58,449 bases of DNA from positions 1 to 58,449 of the forward strand of contig NZ_LKTM01000246.1 of the NCBI RefSeq assembly GCF_001417955.2. Reading direction: 5' to 3'. Within the stretch, counting starts at the first letter, position 1. Every line of letters begins with the position of its first letter. This document shows positions 45,989 to 54,185 of the stretch, in pieces. The position numbers and the translations under genes were made by a program. The stretch comes from Mycobacterium gordonae. GTDB lineage: Bacteria; Actinomycetota; Actinomycetes; Mycobacteriales; Mycobacteriaceae. The notes under the pieces are model-generated. The model worked only from the letters and a program-made list of their open reading frames with translations, was not told the DNA's origin and did not search any database.

Positions 45989-46716
45989 GGGCCGGTGACG
46001 CTTCGGACCCGGGCGGCGCGTACGGCGGCATAGATCAGCCAGCCGGCGAACGCCACCAGCTCCGCCCGTTGTGCGACGCCGACCATGCCGATGACGTCGG
46101 TGTGGTCGATCAGAATTGCCACACCGGTCCAGATCGCGGTTCCCACCAGCGCCACCAGCGTGACCAGTCCGGCTCGGCGGATGGGCGTTGGGGCGTCTTC
46201 CCGGAAATCGGCGATGGCGAACGCCAGCAGCGACGCGATCGCGGCGGCCAGCGCCAGCCCGCTGCTCAGCCAGTGCAGCTGATGGCTCAGCGGCACGGTA
46301 CCGGCAGCCTCGCGGGCCGCGCACGCGGCGTTGGAACTCGGCGCGCACACCAGCGTCCACACCGTGCTGTCCAATCCCGTCGCCACCGCGAAAACACCGA
46401 GCGCGCCCCAGCCGGCCTTGCTCCACCGGCTGCCCCGGACACCGATCAGCGCGGTGACGGCTGCCACGACCAGCACGACGGCGCAGGCCCGGTCGCAGGC
46501 CCGGAACCACTCGCCGTACGGTTGGTCCGCCGCGGACAGCTCGCTGATGTACATGTCGGGGTCCGGCAGCAACGAGCGGGTCAGGTAGTTCTCGAGGATC
46601 CAGTTCGAATACAGCACGGCGCCGGCCACGGAGCCGGCCACGGCGATCCATCGCAGCGCGGACAGCAACTCCCGGCTGATGTCCGTCACCGGGACGGATC
46701 GCGGCCGCACTGCCAT
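45985..46716 (-). CDS. DUF998-type integral membrane protein
   Basis: 243 residues from the ATG at 46716 (MAVRPRSVPVTDISREL). Six predicted membrane helices, starting LRWIAVAGSVAGAVLYSNWILE, with CAVVLVVAAVTALIG, LGVFAVATGLDSTVW, GLALAAAIASLLAFAI, GLVTLVALVGTAIWTGVAIL and VAFAGWLIYAAV. The loop pattern fits DUF998. Role unknown; coupled to the hydrolase downstream. Confidence 0.78.
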   Translation of the reverse strand: MAVRPRSVPVTDISRELLSALRWIAVAGSVAGAVLYSNWILENYLTRSLLPDPDMYISELSAADQPYGEWFRACDRACAVVLVVAAVTALIGVRGSRWSKAGWGALGVFAVATGLDSTVWTLVCAPSSNAACAAREAAGTVPLSHQLHWLSSGLALAAAIASLLAFAIADFREDAPTPIRRAGLVTLVALVGTAIWTGVAILIDHTDVIGMVGVAQRAELVAFAGWLIYAAVRAARVRSVTGP

Positions 46717-46780
46717 GAGGCCATAATGCCGTGTCAGCAGGCTGAGGGAGGCTCTTCGAGCCGCGGCGTGCCGCAGGGTG

Positions 46781-47767
46781 TTACGCCAGGTCCGATTCGA
46801 TGTCGACGGCGGGGTACTGGCGGACACCGGTTTGCAGCGCCTTGAGCATCAGCTCCGGCTGGTGTTCGTACGGCGCGGTCGAGTCGATGAAGCGCTGGAC
46901 GACCTCCACGAAGCGGTCCGGGTGGTCGCCGTGCGGCATGTGCCCGGACTCCTCGAAGATTTCCAAGCGCGAACCGGGGATCTGTTCGTGGGCCACCCGG
47001 GCGTGGCTCGCCGGGATGATCAGGTCGTCCTCGCCCCAGATGATCTGGACCGGGAGGTCGTGCATCAGGTAGGTGCGGTCGAGCATGGTGACGTACTGGC
47101 CGCGGGTGTCGACGACCGCGCGCAGGGTGCGGGCGAAAGCTTCCACCGCACCGGGCTTGCTCAACCCGCCGACCAGGCGCGGCAGGCTGGCGACGTCGCG
47201 AGTGAGCCGGGTGGAGCCGACGACGTGCCCGACGGCGCGGCTGACGAGGCCCAGGGCAGGGACCGCGCCGGGCAGCCGCAGCGCCGAGAGCATCTCGGCG
47301 CCCATCGGCATCGCCGCGAAGCGCAGGGCCGCGCTTACCTCCTTGGTAACGCCGCCGGCGCTCACCAGCACCACGCGCTCGACGAATTGGGGGTACTGGT
47401 AGGCGAATTGGGCGGCCAGGCCGCCGCCCAGGGAGTGCCCGACCAGGGTGACCCGATCGATCTCCAGGGCGGTCAGCAGGTCGCGCAAGCCGTTGGCGAA
47501 GGCGGCCAGCGAGTAGTCGGCGCGGGGCTTGTCCGACTCGCCGTGGCCCAGCATGTCCGGGGCGATGACGGTGTATCGTTGGGCAAGCTTGGCGTGCACG
47601 GGTTCCCACGTCGTCGAGCTGTCGCCGACGCCGTGCAGCAGCACCACGACCGGGCCGGACCCGGCGATGCGGAAGGCGCGGCGGTGGCCGTGGATGGTGC
47701 GGAACTGCAGTGCCGGCGCGGCGACATCCCGTACTGGCCGTAAGTGGCGGCGTGAACGGTTCGTCAT
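46781..47767 (-). CDS. Alpha/beta hydrolase (Rv2715-like)
   Basis: 328 residues from the ATG at 47767 (MTNRSRRHLRPVRDVAAPALQF). Motifs: VVLLHGVGDSSTTW, GHGESDKP, nucleophile TLVGHSLGGGLAAQFAYQYP, IWGEDDLIIP and His in EESGHMPHGDHP. Looks like the mycobacterial Rv2715 group of lipid-active hydrolases. Promoter bears the 11-bp repeat array. Substrate not shown by the sequence. Confidence 0.86.
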   Translation of the reverse strand: MTNRSRRHLRPVRDVAAPALQFRTIHGHRRAFRIAGSGPVVVLLHGVGDSSTTWEPVHAKLAQRYTVIAPDMLGHGESDKPRADYSLAAFANGLRDLLTALEIDRVTLVGHSLGGGLAAQFAYQYPQFVERVVLVSAGGVTKEVSAALRFAAMPMGAEMLSALRLPGAVPALGLVSRAVGHVVGSTRLTRDVASLPRLVGGLSKPGAVEAFARTLRAVVDTRGQYVTMLDRTYLMHDLPVQIIWGEDDLIIPASHARVAHEQIPGSRLEIFEESGHMPHGDHPDRFVEVVQRFIDSTAPYEHQPELMLKALQTGVRQYPAVDIESDLA

Positions 47768-47836
47768 GGTCTCGTCCCCTTCGTATGCGTCTCCACCGCC
47801 GAAGCGGGGTATTGCGGAGAAGCTTGCCGGGGGGTT

Positions 47837-47862
47837 CTTGGAAAATTCTTGAGACGTTCTTG
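47837..47862 (-). promoter_or_regulatory. Three-unit 11-bp phased direct-repeat array upstream of Rv2715-like hydrolase
   Basis: Three plus-strand TTCTTG units with CTTG cores at 47837, 47848 and 47859; on the coding strand CAAGAACGTCT, CAAGAATTTTC, CAAGAACCCC. All three hexamers are identical CAAGAA. It lies 70-95 bp before the start codon. Confidence 0.75.
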
Positions 47863-47884
47863 CGCGGGGGCGGCTAATCTTCGC

Positions 47885-47941
47885 CGAGCCTGCAGATCTG
47901 CAGGGCTCCACTCGCACTTTCGCTGCAGATTTTCAGGCTCG
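47885..47941 (-). terminator. Stem-loop with internal perfect palindrome (terminator or operator)
   Basis: 19-bp arms 47885-47903 and 47923-47941 pair at 17 of 19 positions around a 19-nt loop. The left arm contains the 16-bp perfect palindrome cctgcagatctgcagg (47889-47904), half-repeated on the right. It lies 66 bp after the stop of the secreted-protein gene, so a terminator is likely, but a dimeric repressor site for the next promoter is possible. Confidence 0.6.
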
Positions 47942-48006
47942 ACGGCAGGCGGCCGCTGACGCCGGCCGGTGACGGTGCGGCTGTTCGGGCCTTCAAACGG
48001 TGGCCG

Positions 48007-48453
48007 CTAACCGACCTTGACCAGCGTGAACGAGTCATGCGGGTTAGGGATTCCGCAGGGTGCGGAGCTCGCCAGGAAGTCCACGCCGCCGACGAGCGTG
48101 ACGGGGTCCCACCACTGCCGGACGGTGACGGGATGCGTGCCGCCACCCCACGAAGATCCGTTGTCGCCGAGAAAATACGAAGGACATGTGACGCCCTCCG
48201 GCACGGTCCGCGTCACCGTGTGGCGGCCGTCGACCAGCGGGGCGGTGAAACCGTGACCGGGCGCGGTTGTCACATGTGCGACGCACTGCGGGGTGCACGT
48301 CGTTCTGATGGTCCATGTTCCCGCGGCGATGGGACCCTCCATGTAGGCGTAGACGCCGTCAGTGGCAGGGACTTCGGCGCTTGCGGTCGATATTCCGCCG
48401 GCAAAACCGCCAAATAATAACGCAAGTGCCGCCAGTGGCAAGCTCGGCCTCAT
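48007..48453 (-). CDS. Secreted protein of unknown function (Cys-paired mycobacterial family)
   Basis: 148 residues, signal peptide ending STASAE. The mature part has GVYAYMEG, TCTPQCVAHVTTAPGHGF, VTCPSYFLGD, QWWDPVTLVGGVDF and APCGIPNPHDSFTLVKV. Pattern of Cys pairs and Trp resembles the genes at 37102 and 49924. An AT-rich stretch upstream (48520-48560) probably contains the promoter. No function known. Confidence 0.78.
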   Translation of the reverse strand: MRPSLPLAALALLFGGFAGGISTASAEVPATDGVYAYMEGPIAAGTWTIRTTCTPQCVAHVTTAPGHGFTAPLVDGRHTVTRTVPEGVTCPSYFLGDNGSSWGGGTHPVTVRQWWDPVTLVGGVDFLASSAPCGIPNPHDSFTLVKVG

Positions 48454-48601
48454 CGGTTCGCCCTCCCGCCCCGGCTTTGTTGCCTATGGACAATATGGCT
48501 GAAGGATATCGGCGAAAGGCCAGCTCAAAATATTTTTACAAGTAACTTCATAGAAAACTGTTATCCCGACGATGCTCGGTTCGAATCAAGCTGCGCGAAA
48601 C

Positions 48602-49282
48602 CTAGTCGTCGCAGCAGTCGCAATCATGTGCCGCCGCAGTGGACGTCGGCGATGTCGCGCAGCAGGCGTCGCCTCGCCAGGCGTCGATTCCCTCTTTCAC
48701 GGCGATGCCGGCTATCGCCAGGCCTGCGACCGGGTCGGCCCAGGCCCACCCGAACGCGGCGTTGAGGACCAGGCCTACGAGCAACACCGCCGACAGATAG
48801 GTGCACAGCAGCGTCTGCTTGGAATCGGCCACGGCCGACAGCGACCCGAGTTCGCGGCCGGCCCGACGCTGGGTATAGGACAGCACCGGCATGACGACCA
48901 GGCTCACCGCCGCCAGGATGATGCCCGGCGTGGACGGCCGTGCTTCACCCTGGCCCAGCAACGACCGGATGGACTCGACCGTCACATAGATCGCCAACCC
49001 GAAGAAGGAAAAGGCGATGAGGCGCAGCGCGATCCGTTCGCGCGCTTCGGGGTCGGGGGCGGCGAACTGCCAAGCCACCGCCGCCGCCGACGACACCTCG
49101 ATCACCGAGTCGAGTCCGAACCCGATCAGCGCCGTCGAATCGGCTACCGTGCCCGCCGAGATGGCGATGATCGCCTCGACGATGTTGTAGGTGATCGTCG
49201 CGGTAACCAGCCACCGGATGCGACGCGAGAGCGCGCGGCGGCGTTGGTCAGACAATCCGGGGGTCACAACCCGCACCCGCAA
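48602..49282 (-). CDS. Short CDF-family cation efflux protein with Cys-rich tail
   Basis: 226 residues, only the membrane domain of cation diffusion facilitators (about five to six helices), lacking the usual cytoplasmic C-terminal domain. TM2 motif STALIGFGLDSVIEV and TM5 motif VADSKQTLLCTYLSA carry the Asp residues of the metal site; the conserved His is replaced. The tail ends DACCATS...HDCDCCDD, a likely metal-binding patch. Probably exports a soft divalent metal; which one is unknown. Confidence 0.83.
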   Translation of the reverse strand: MRVRVVTPGLSDQRRRALSRRIRWLVTATITYNIVEAIIAISAGTVADSTALIGFGLDSVIEVSSAAAVAWQFAAPDPEARERIALRLIAFSFFGLAIYVTVESIRSLLGQGEARPSTPGIILAAVSLVVMPVLSYTQRRAGRELGSLSAVADSKQTLLCTYLSAVLLVGLVLNAAFGWAWADPVAGLAIAGIAVKEGIDAWRGDACCATSPTSTAAAHDCDCCDD

Positions 49283-49414
49283 CTACCCGGGCCGCCAGGC
49301 CGCGCGCGGTAGGGATCGACGACGGCGGCCCCGAGAGCAGGATTCCGACCGGACCGTTTGCCGGCGCTGGCCGCAATGCGCAACATCGGCCGGGTGTCTC
49401 CGGCCGATCCCCGT

Positions 49415-49711
49415 TTAAGGGCAGTAGGCCGATTCCGCCGCGCTCACCGCAGCGGTGGCGTCCTGATACGTAGCGTTGCTGAACTTCGTCTGGACCACCT
49501 GGGCCAGTTGGTCGGGGGTGTAACCCTGGCTGCGGTCAGCGCAGATAGCGTGTCCGAGGGCGATCATCGTGTCTTTGTCGCCGCTGAAACCCAGCTTGCC
49601 CATCTGAGCCAGATAGGCGTCATCGTCAGCGAGGGCGATGCCGCTACTGAGGGAAAAACCGGTGGCAACGATGGCAGGAACAACCAGCAGGCGCAGTCCG
49701 CGAAGCGACAT
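49415..49711 (-). CDS. Exported DUF732 protein
   Basis: 98 residues with signal peptide ending GIALAD. DDDAYLAQMGKLGFSG, LGHAICADRSQGYTPDQLAQVV and VSAAESAYCP are the DUF732 core with its two cysteines. GAAGGGGG precedes the start. Second DUF732 gene of the window but without the 11-bp repeat promoter. Confidence 0.88.
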   Translation of the reverse strand: MSLRGLRLLVVPAIVATGFSLSSGIALADDDAYLAQMGKLGFSGDKDTMIALGHAICADRSQGYTPDQLAQVVQTKFSNATYQDATAAVSAAESAYCP

Positions 49712-49923
49712 TACGATCGCCCCCTTCTAATCGGTGGTGTTTGCTAAAAGCAAAGTATGGGCGCAGAGCGGCCGAAGCGCGAGGGGAAGAACCGAAAGGC
49801 GCGAGCAGGCGCATCCTCGGCTCGTCCGCGGCCGTCATCCCGCGGCCGCCAACCCGGCCGGTTCGGCCGCGCCCAGATGTTGGCTGTTTGACCGATCATA
49901 GCGAATCCCGTTGTGCTGCAAAG

Positions 49924-50448
49924 CTATACGGAGTTCGGGTCAGCGACCTGGGCGTCCGGCGAAAGGTCTCCCACCCGCGTCGCGACGAACGGGATCACTA
50001 TAGGGGCGCACGGCGCCTCCAACTGCGTGCTCACTCCCACGAAGGTTCCGTCCGGTTTGACCTGGAACGACAGCGTCTCGGTGCCCTGCTTCATGGAGTT
50101 GTTGCAGGTGAACATCTTCCATCTGGTCGCCACCCACTGGTCGCGGTTCTCGCGGAAAACCAACGCGCCCTCCTCGGGCGGCTGCAACCATGTCGGGCCG
50201 ATCGAGGTGTCCCATGCCGTCGCGACGCACCCGGAGGGCGGGCACGCGGAGCGCATCGCGATCACGGTGGAGTGCGCACCGGTCGGCTTCGGCACGCCGT
50301 CGATCGTCTGCTTGCTTCCGTCGAAATCGAACCGGTACATGCCGTCGGCTAAAGCCGATGCCGACGCGACCGCGGGCCTGGCCAGCGTGACTGCCGGGCC
50401 GGAAGCGACCGCGATTGCAGCCGCCAGGAGTATTCGAGAGATGGCCAT
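49924..50448 (-). CDS. Secreted protein of unknown function (Cys-paired mycobacterial family)
   Basis: 174 residues from the ATG at 50448 (MAISRILLAAAIAVAS); signal peptide ends near VASASA. Mature pattern: GMYRFDFDG, RSACPPSGCVATAWD, WVATRWKMFTCNN, DGTFVGVSTQLEAPC. Closest in layout to the 37102 gene (shared CVATA, W...C and DG..G...PC elements). Function unknown. Confidence 0.78.
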   Translation of the reverse strand: MAISRILLAAAIAVASGPAVTLARPAVASASALADGMYRFDFDGSKQTIDGVPKPTGAHSTVIAMRSACPPSGCVATAWDTSIGPTWLQPPEEGALVFRENRDQWVATRWKMFTCNNSMKQGTETLSFQVKPDGTFVGVSTQLEAPCAPIVIPFVATRVGDLSPDAQVADPNSV

Positions 50449-50538
50449 GATGTCGTTCCCAGTTCGCAGTGCCCGAGAACTGATCGTGGGCGCTGAAGCT
50501 GACCAACGCAATAGCTGCCCGTCTCGTATGGTCGGTAG

Positions 50539-51387
50539 GTGCTGATCGGACTGTTGTTCGCCCTGGCCTGTTCGGTGTGTTACGGAACGGCGTCGGTATT
50601 GCAGGCGGCGGCGGCCCGGTCGGTGGAAGCGGGCAGCGGCTCGGGGGTCGACGCGGTGCTGTTGATGCGCGCCCTGCGGCAGTGGCGCTACCTCGTCGGC
50701 ATCGGTCTCGACGGACTCGGCTTCGCGTTTCAGGTCGTGGCGTTGCGATTGGTGCCTATCTACGTGGTTGCCGCCGCGCTGGCCGCGTCGATCGCGGTCA
50801 CCGCGATCGTCGCCGCATGGATGCTGTCGGTGCGGCTGTCCCGAGCCGAATGGACGGCTGTCGGTGTGGTGTGCGTGGGCCTGGCGCTGCTCGGCATCGC
50901 GGCCGGACCGGAAGGCGACGGGCACGGCCCGGCGGGGCTGGCGTGGGCACTGTTGGGCGTCGCCGCGGTGGTATTCATCGCCGGGGCCGCCGCAGGCCGG
51001 TTGCCCGACCGTCCGCGCGCGCTAGCCCTCGGGCTCAGTGCCGGCACCGGGTTCGGCCTCGTCGAGGTCGGCGTGAACCTGATCGATTCGCTCGATCCCA
51101 CCAAGGCCGCCTTCTACGCCAACCCGGCGCTGTACGCCAGCGCCGTCGGCGGAGCGGCGGGTTTTCTATTGCTCACCTCCGCGCTGCACCGCGGCTCGGT
51201 GACCACGGCGGTGGCCGGAATGGTGGTCGGTGAAACGGTCTTGCCGGCCATCATCGGCGTGGTCTGGCTCGGCGACCAAACGCGGGATGGTCTCGGCTGG
51301 ATGGTGGCCGCGGGCTTAGGAATCGCCGTCGCGGCAACGCTGGTATTGGCGCGGTTCGGCGAAACACCCAGTCCGGAAACGGTTTAG
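50539..51387 (+). CDS. EamA/DMT-type membrane transporter-like protein
   Basis: 282 residues from a GTG. Nine to ten helices in two related halves (LIGLLFALACSVCYGTASVLQAAAARSV at the start; GLALGLSAGTGFG-like second half). Resembles DMT-superfamily proteins widespread in mycobacteria. Small-molecule substrate unknown. Confidence 0.8.
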   Translation: MLIGLLFALACSVCYGTASVLQAAAARSVEAGSGSGVDAVLLMRALRQWRYLVGIGLDGLGFAFQVVALRLVPIYVVAAALAASIAVTAIVAAWMLSVRLSRAEWTAVGVVCVGLALLGIAAGPEGDGHGPAGLAWALLGVAAVVFIAGAAAGRLPDRPRALALGLSAGTGFGLVEVGVNLIDSLDPTKAAFYANPALYASAVGGAAGFLLLTSALHRGSVTTAVAGMVVGETVLPAIIGVVWLGDQTRDGLGWMVAAGLGIAVAATLVLARFGETPSPETV

Positions 51388-51427
51388 GCTGCCTGGACAG
51401 CTGTGGTGGCGCGGCAGGGAGCACACG

Positions 51428-52222
51428 TTGATTGGATGCCCATTTCTTGACATTCATGAGATAGGGGAGCCGGAGACGTTCGGCCGGCTCGGTTTGAACG
51501 ATGACCTGTCATTGAAACTCGAACCCAGCGATGGACACGTGCTCGGGCCGATCAGCGCCAAAGCGCTGGTTTTCAATGATGTTTGGATGCCGCCTCGCGA
51601 CTCGTTGAGTTGGAGAACCGTGCTTTCGCTGGACCGGGCCGAGATAGCCTTCTATCTCACCGAGGCGCGGATCGCGTATATCTGCGCGAATTACAGCAAA
51701 CGCCGCGTACGGGTGCGGGGCAGCACGACCGTCGGCGACGCCATCGCCTCCCGGAAAGCCTCGAAGACCGTCGAGAATACCGCCCTCGCTGGACAGTTGA
51801 GATTTCCCTGGATCAAGCACTGGGAGTGGTACGGCACTTCGCTGCGCCTTTTCGGTGAGGAACAGGAAAACACGAATTGGCCGGAACCGATGCGCTGGCC
51901 GTTGTCCGTCACCATTGAGCTCCGCAGGCGTGAGGATGTGCTCGCCGCGAGCGACGTTCTGATGACGAGGATCCTGGCCTACCGCCTGGTCGACCGCAGC
52001 CCAAAGGACGAGTCGACCATGCAACAGTTGCGCGATTTGTGGCATGGTCGAACGGTGCTCGCGCCCAGGCCGGCATCGGTCGACGGTTTTTGTGGTCTCG
52101 AGAATTCTCGAAAGTTCGGCATTCCGGGTTGCTTGCCCTGGGGACATGGTGCGGACTATGTGCCACCAGCACCTCCGTCGCAACTGCTTGAGGCCGACAG
52201 CTGGGGAAACCAGGACCTGTGA
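51428..52222 (+). CDS. Hypothetical protein, no recognised domain
   Basis: 264 residues from a TTG at 51428; no in-frame ATG lies near, so the start is uncertain. Soluble, no signal peptide or membrane helix. Notable segments: DLSLKLEPSDGHVLGPISAKALVFND, LSLDRAEIAFYLTEARIAYICANY, RFPWIKHWEWYGTSLRLFG, WPLSVTIELRRREDVLAASDVLMTRIL. The base composition is slightly lower in GC than neighbours. I do not recognise the family. Confidence 0.65.
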   Translation: MIGCPFLDIHEIGEPETFGRLGLNDDLSLKLEPSDGHVLGPISAKALVFNDVWMPPRDSLSWRTVLSLDRAEIAFYLTEARIAYICANYSKRRVRVRGSTTVGDAIASRKASKTVENTALAGQLRFPWIKHWEWYGTSLRLFGEEQENTNWPEPMRWPLSVTIELRRREDVLAASDVLMTRILAYRLVDRSPKDESTMQQLRDLWHGRTVLAPRPASVDGFCGLENSRKFGIPGCLPWGHGADYVPPAPPSQLLEADSWGNQDL

Positions 52223-52238
52223 CAACGAAAACGCTTGT

Positions 52239-53090
52239 ATGAGTCGAATACTCGATGTACCCGTCTCTGGCGGCCCGTACGCGCTGACCGCGGGACCCGA
52301 CGGCGCGATGTGGGTGACGCTGGTGCACAGCGGCGAGATCGCCCGAGTGGCCGCCGACGGTGGACTCGAGGTGTATCCGGTTGCGCCGCAGAGCAAGCCG
52401 TCGATCATCGTCGCGGGACCCGACGGCGCACTGTGGTTCACCCGCAACGGCGACGACCGGATCGGGCGGATCACCACCGACGGCGACCTGTCTGAGTTCG
52501 AATTACCCAAGGGCAGTGCGCCTTTCGGTCTCACCGCGGGACCGGACGAGGCGCTGTGGTTCACCGCGATGACGTCGGGAGTGGTGGGCCGGATCGGCGT
52601 CGACGGGGTGGTCACGGAGGTCGCGTTCCCGGGTGGGACGCCGTCGATGATCACCGCGGGACCCGACGGGGCGCTGTGGTTCACGCTGAACCAAGCCAAC
52701 GGAGTCGGCCGGCTCGAGCCGTCGGGTGACCTGACGATTCGGGACGTGCCCACCCCGCGCGCCGGGCCCGTCGGCATCGCCGCGACGCACGACGACGCGG
52801 TGTGGTTCACCGAAATCCTGGCCGACAAGCTCGGACGTATCCCGGTCGACGACGCCATCCAGGAACTCGACCTGCCCGGCAAACCCCATGCGGTGGTGGC
52901 CGATCCGACCGGTGGCGTGTGGGTGAGCCTGTGGGGCTCCGACCAGATCGCCCGGGTCAGCGCCGACGGTGAGGTGTCCTCGATCGACCTGCCGGCCGGC
53001 AGCGAGCCGCACGGGCTGGCCATCGGGCCGGACGGCGCGTTGTGGGTGGCACTAGAGGCGGGGTACGTCATGCGGTTGCCGACGGTGTGA
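52239..53090 (+). CDS. Virginiamycin B lyase-like beta-propeller (Vgb)
   Basis: 283 residues; repeated blade motif ITAGPDGALWFT gives about seven blades. Vgb opens the ester ring of type B streptogramins by lyase chemistry. Key residues line up: His in GKPHAVVAD, then Glu-X-His in GSEPHGLAIG 41 residues later (42 in the S. aureus enzyme), and a Glu in WVALE. Start ATG at 52239. Whether it acts on streptogramins or another cyclic ester is unproven. Confidence 0.83.
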   Translation: MSRILDVPVSGGPYALTAGPDGAMWVTLVHSGEIARVAADGGLEVYPVAPQSKPSIIVAGPDGALWFTRNGDDRIGRITTDGDLSEFELPKGSAPFGLTAGPDEALWFTAMTSGVVGRIGVDGVVTEVAFPGGTPSMITAGPDGALWFTLNQANGVGRLEPSGDLTIRDVPTPRAGPVGIAATHDDAVWFTEILADKLGRIPVDDAIQELDLPGKPHAVVADPTGGVWVSLWGSDQIARVSADGEVSSIDLPAGSEPHGLAIGPDGALWVALEAGYVMRLPTV

Positions 53091-53121
53091 GGGCGTGCCG
53101 ACCACGACTAGCCTCATAGCG

Positions 53122-53421
53122 GTGACGACGGGCCAGGATTTTGACACCATTCCCGCTGCGGAGATCAAGCGCGACGACAACATCGAATTCCCTGCGGGCA
53201 ATCCAGAGGTGAAATGGCACTTCGACGAGAACAGGGCAGCCAGGCCGCCCTGCGACCAGCCGGGGGTGCAGTGGTACGTCGAGGCGCTCGGAGAACCCAT
53301 ACTCGGCAGTCCGTTGGGCGATCTGTACACGTTCACGGTGAAAGAGGTCGGCGGGGCCGGCGCCGATGTCGAAGTCAAGATCAGGGGCCACGTGCCCGTT
53401 CGCCGCTATCGGCGACAATAG
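53122..53421 (+). CDS. Small hypothetical protein, probably leaderless
   Basis: 99 residues from the GTG at 53122; a TAGCCT -10-like box at 53109-53114 places the transcript start on this codon. No signal peptide. Segments DNIEFPAGNPEVKWHFDENR and LYTFTVKEVGGAGADVEVKIRG suggest a small beta-sheet protein. Family not recognised. Confidence 0.6.
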   Translation: MTTGQDFDTIPAAEIKRDDNIEFPAGNPEVKWHFDENRAARPPCDQPGVQWYVEALGEPILGSPLGDLYTFTVKEVGGAGADVEVKIRGHVPVRRYRRQ

Positions 53422-53423
53422 GG

Positions 53424-53909
53424 CTAGGTTTGGATGCCAGTCCGCGGCTCGCGCCGCATCGTTAACGCGTCGACGCCGTTGTAGTAACCGGGGCGCAGGC
53501 CCACCTGGTCAAATCCCACGTCGCGGTACAGCGCGATAGCCGCTTCGTTGTCGTAGCGAACTTCCAGATACACGGTGCCGCCCGCGGCGAAATTCAGCAG
53601 CTCGTCCAACAGCCGGCGGCCGATGCCGTGGCCTTGGTGCGCCGGGTCCACGCCGATATTGCGCACCTCGTAGAACGACACCCCGGTGAAACCTGTGGAA
53701 CCCAGACGCACGATTCCGCCGTAGCCGATCAGCATCCCGGCCCTGCGCGCGCTCACGAAATAACCGTCTGGGTTGGCCATTTCGCGTTCGAATATCGCCG
53801 CCGACCACGGATTCTCGCCGGCGAATAAGACCGCGTCCAACTCGGCGCATCTGGCGGCGTCGGCCGGCAACAGCGCACCGATGACCACCGGCTCCCGGGG
53901 CTCGGTCAT
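53424..53909 (-). CDS. RimI-like GNAT acetyltransferase (orphan copy)
   Basis: 161 residues. GNAT motif A NIGVDPAHQGHGIGRRLLDELL and the RimI-type C terminus VYLEVRYDNEAAIALYRDVGFDQVGLRPGYY. RimI acetylates the N terminus of ribosomal protein S18 and other proteins. In mycobacteria rimI normally sits between tsaB and tsaD; neither is here, so this is a separate paralogue whose target may differ. Confidence 0.83.
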   Translation of the reverse strand: MTEPREPVVIGALLPADAARCAELDAVLFAGENPWSAAIFEREMANPDGYFVSARRAGMLIGYGGIVRLGSTGFTGVSFYEVRNIGVDPAHQGHGIGRRLLDELLNFAAGGTVYLEVRYDNEAAIALYRDVGFDQVGLRPGYYNGVDALTMRREPRTGIQT

Positions 53910-54185
53910 CGGGTGGCGACGGCTGGTGCGGCCGGATATCGAGAGTCGGGGAGTGGGCTCATGAACGGCTGTGGCACCCGATCGTCAGCGCTCGTTGAGA
54001 TCATCCCTTTTTCTCCCTTCGGGCCAATAGTGCTCCTAAAGCTTTGGAGGATCGCGTCGGTTTCATCGGCTGACGCGTTAATGATCCGTGGAGTTTCCAC
54101 AGATCGCATCATCTGCGGACCCGGGGCTGCGGGTTAAGCTTTCACCTGCAAATAAACAATGGGAACTCAGGGCAGGGGGCGTGTG

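Noticed and set aside
48565..48600. tRNA T-loop-like string ggttcgaatc
   Set aside because: The flanking bases do not form the T-stem, and no anticodon or acceptor stem can be built around it.
53906..54112. A 68-codon minus-strand frame overlapping the RimI-like start by ATGA
   Set aside because: No recognisable domain, signal peptide or ribosome-binding site, and a skewed composition; the overlap alone is weak support. It may simply be the upstream leader of the acetyltransferase gene.
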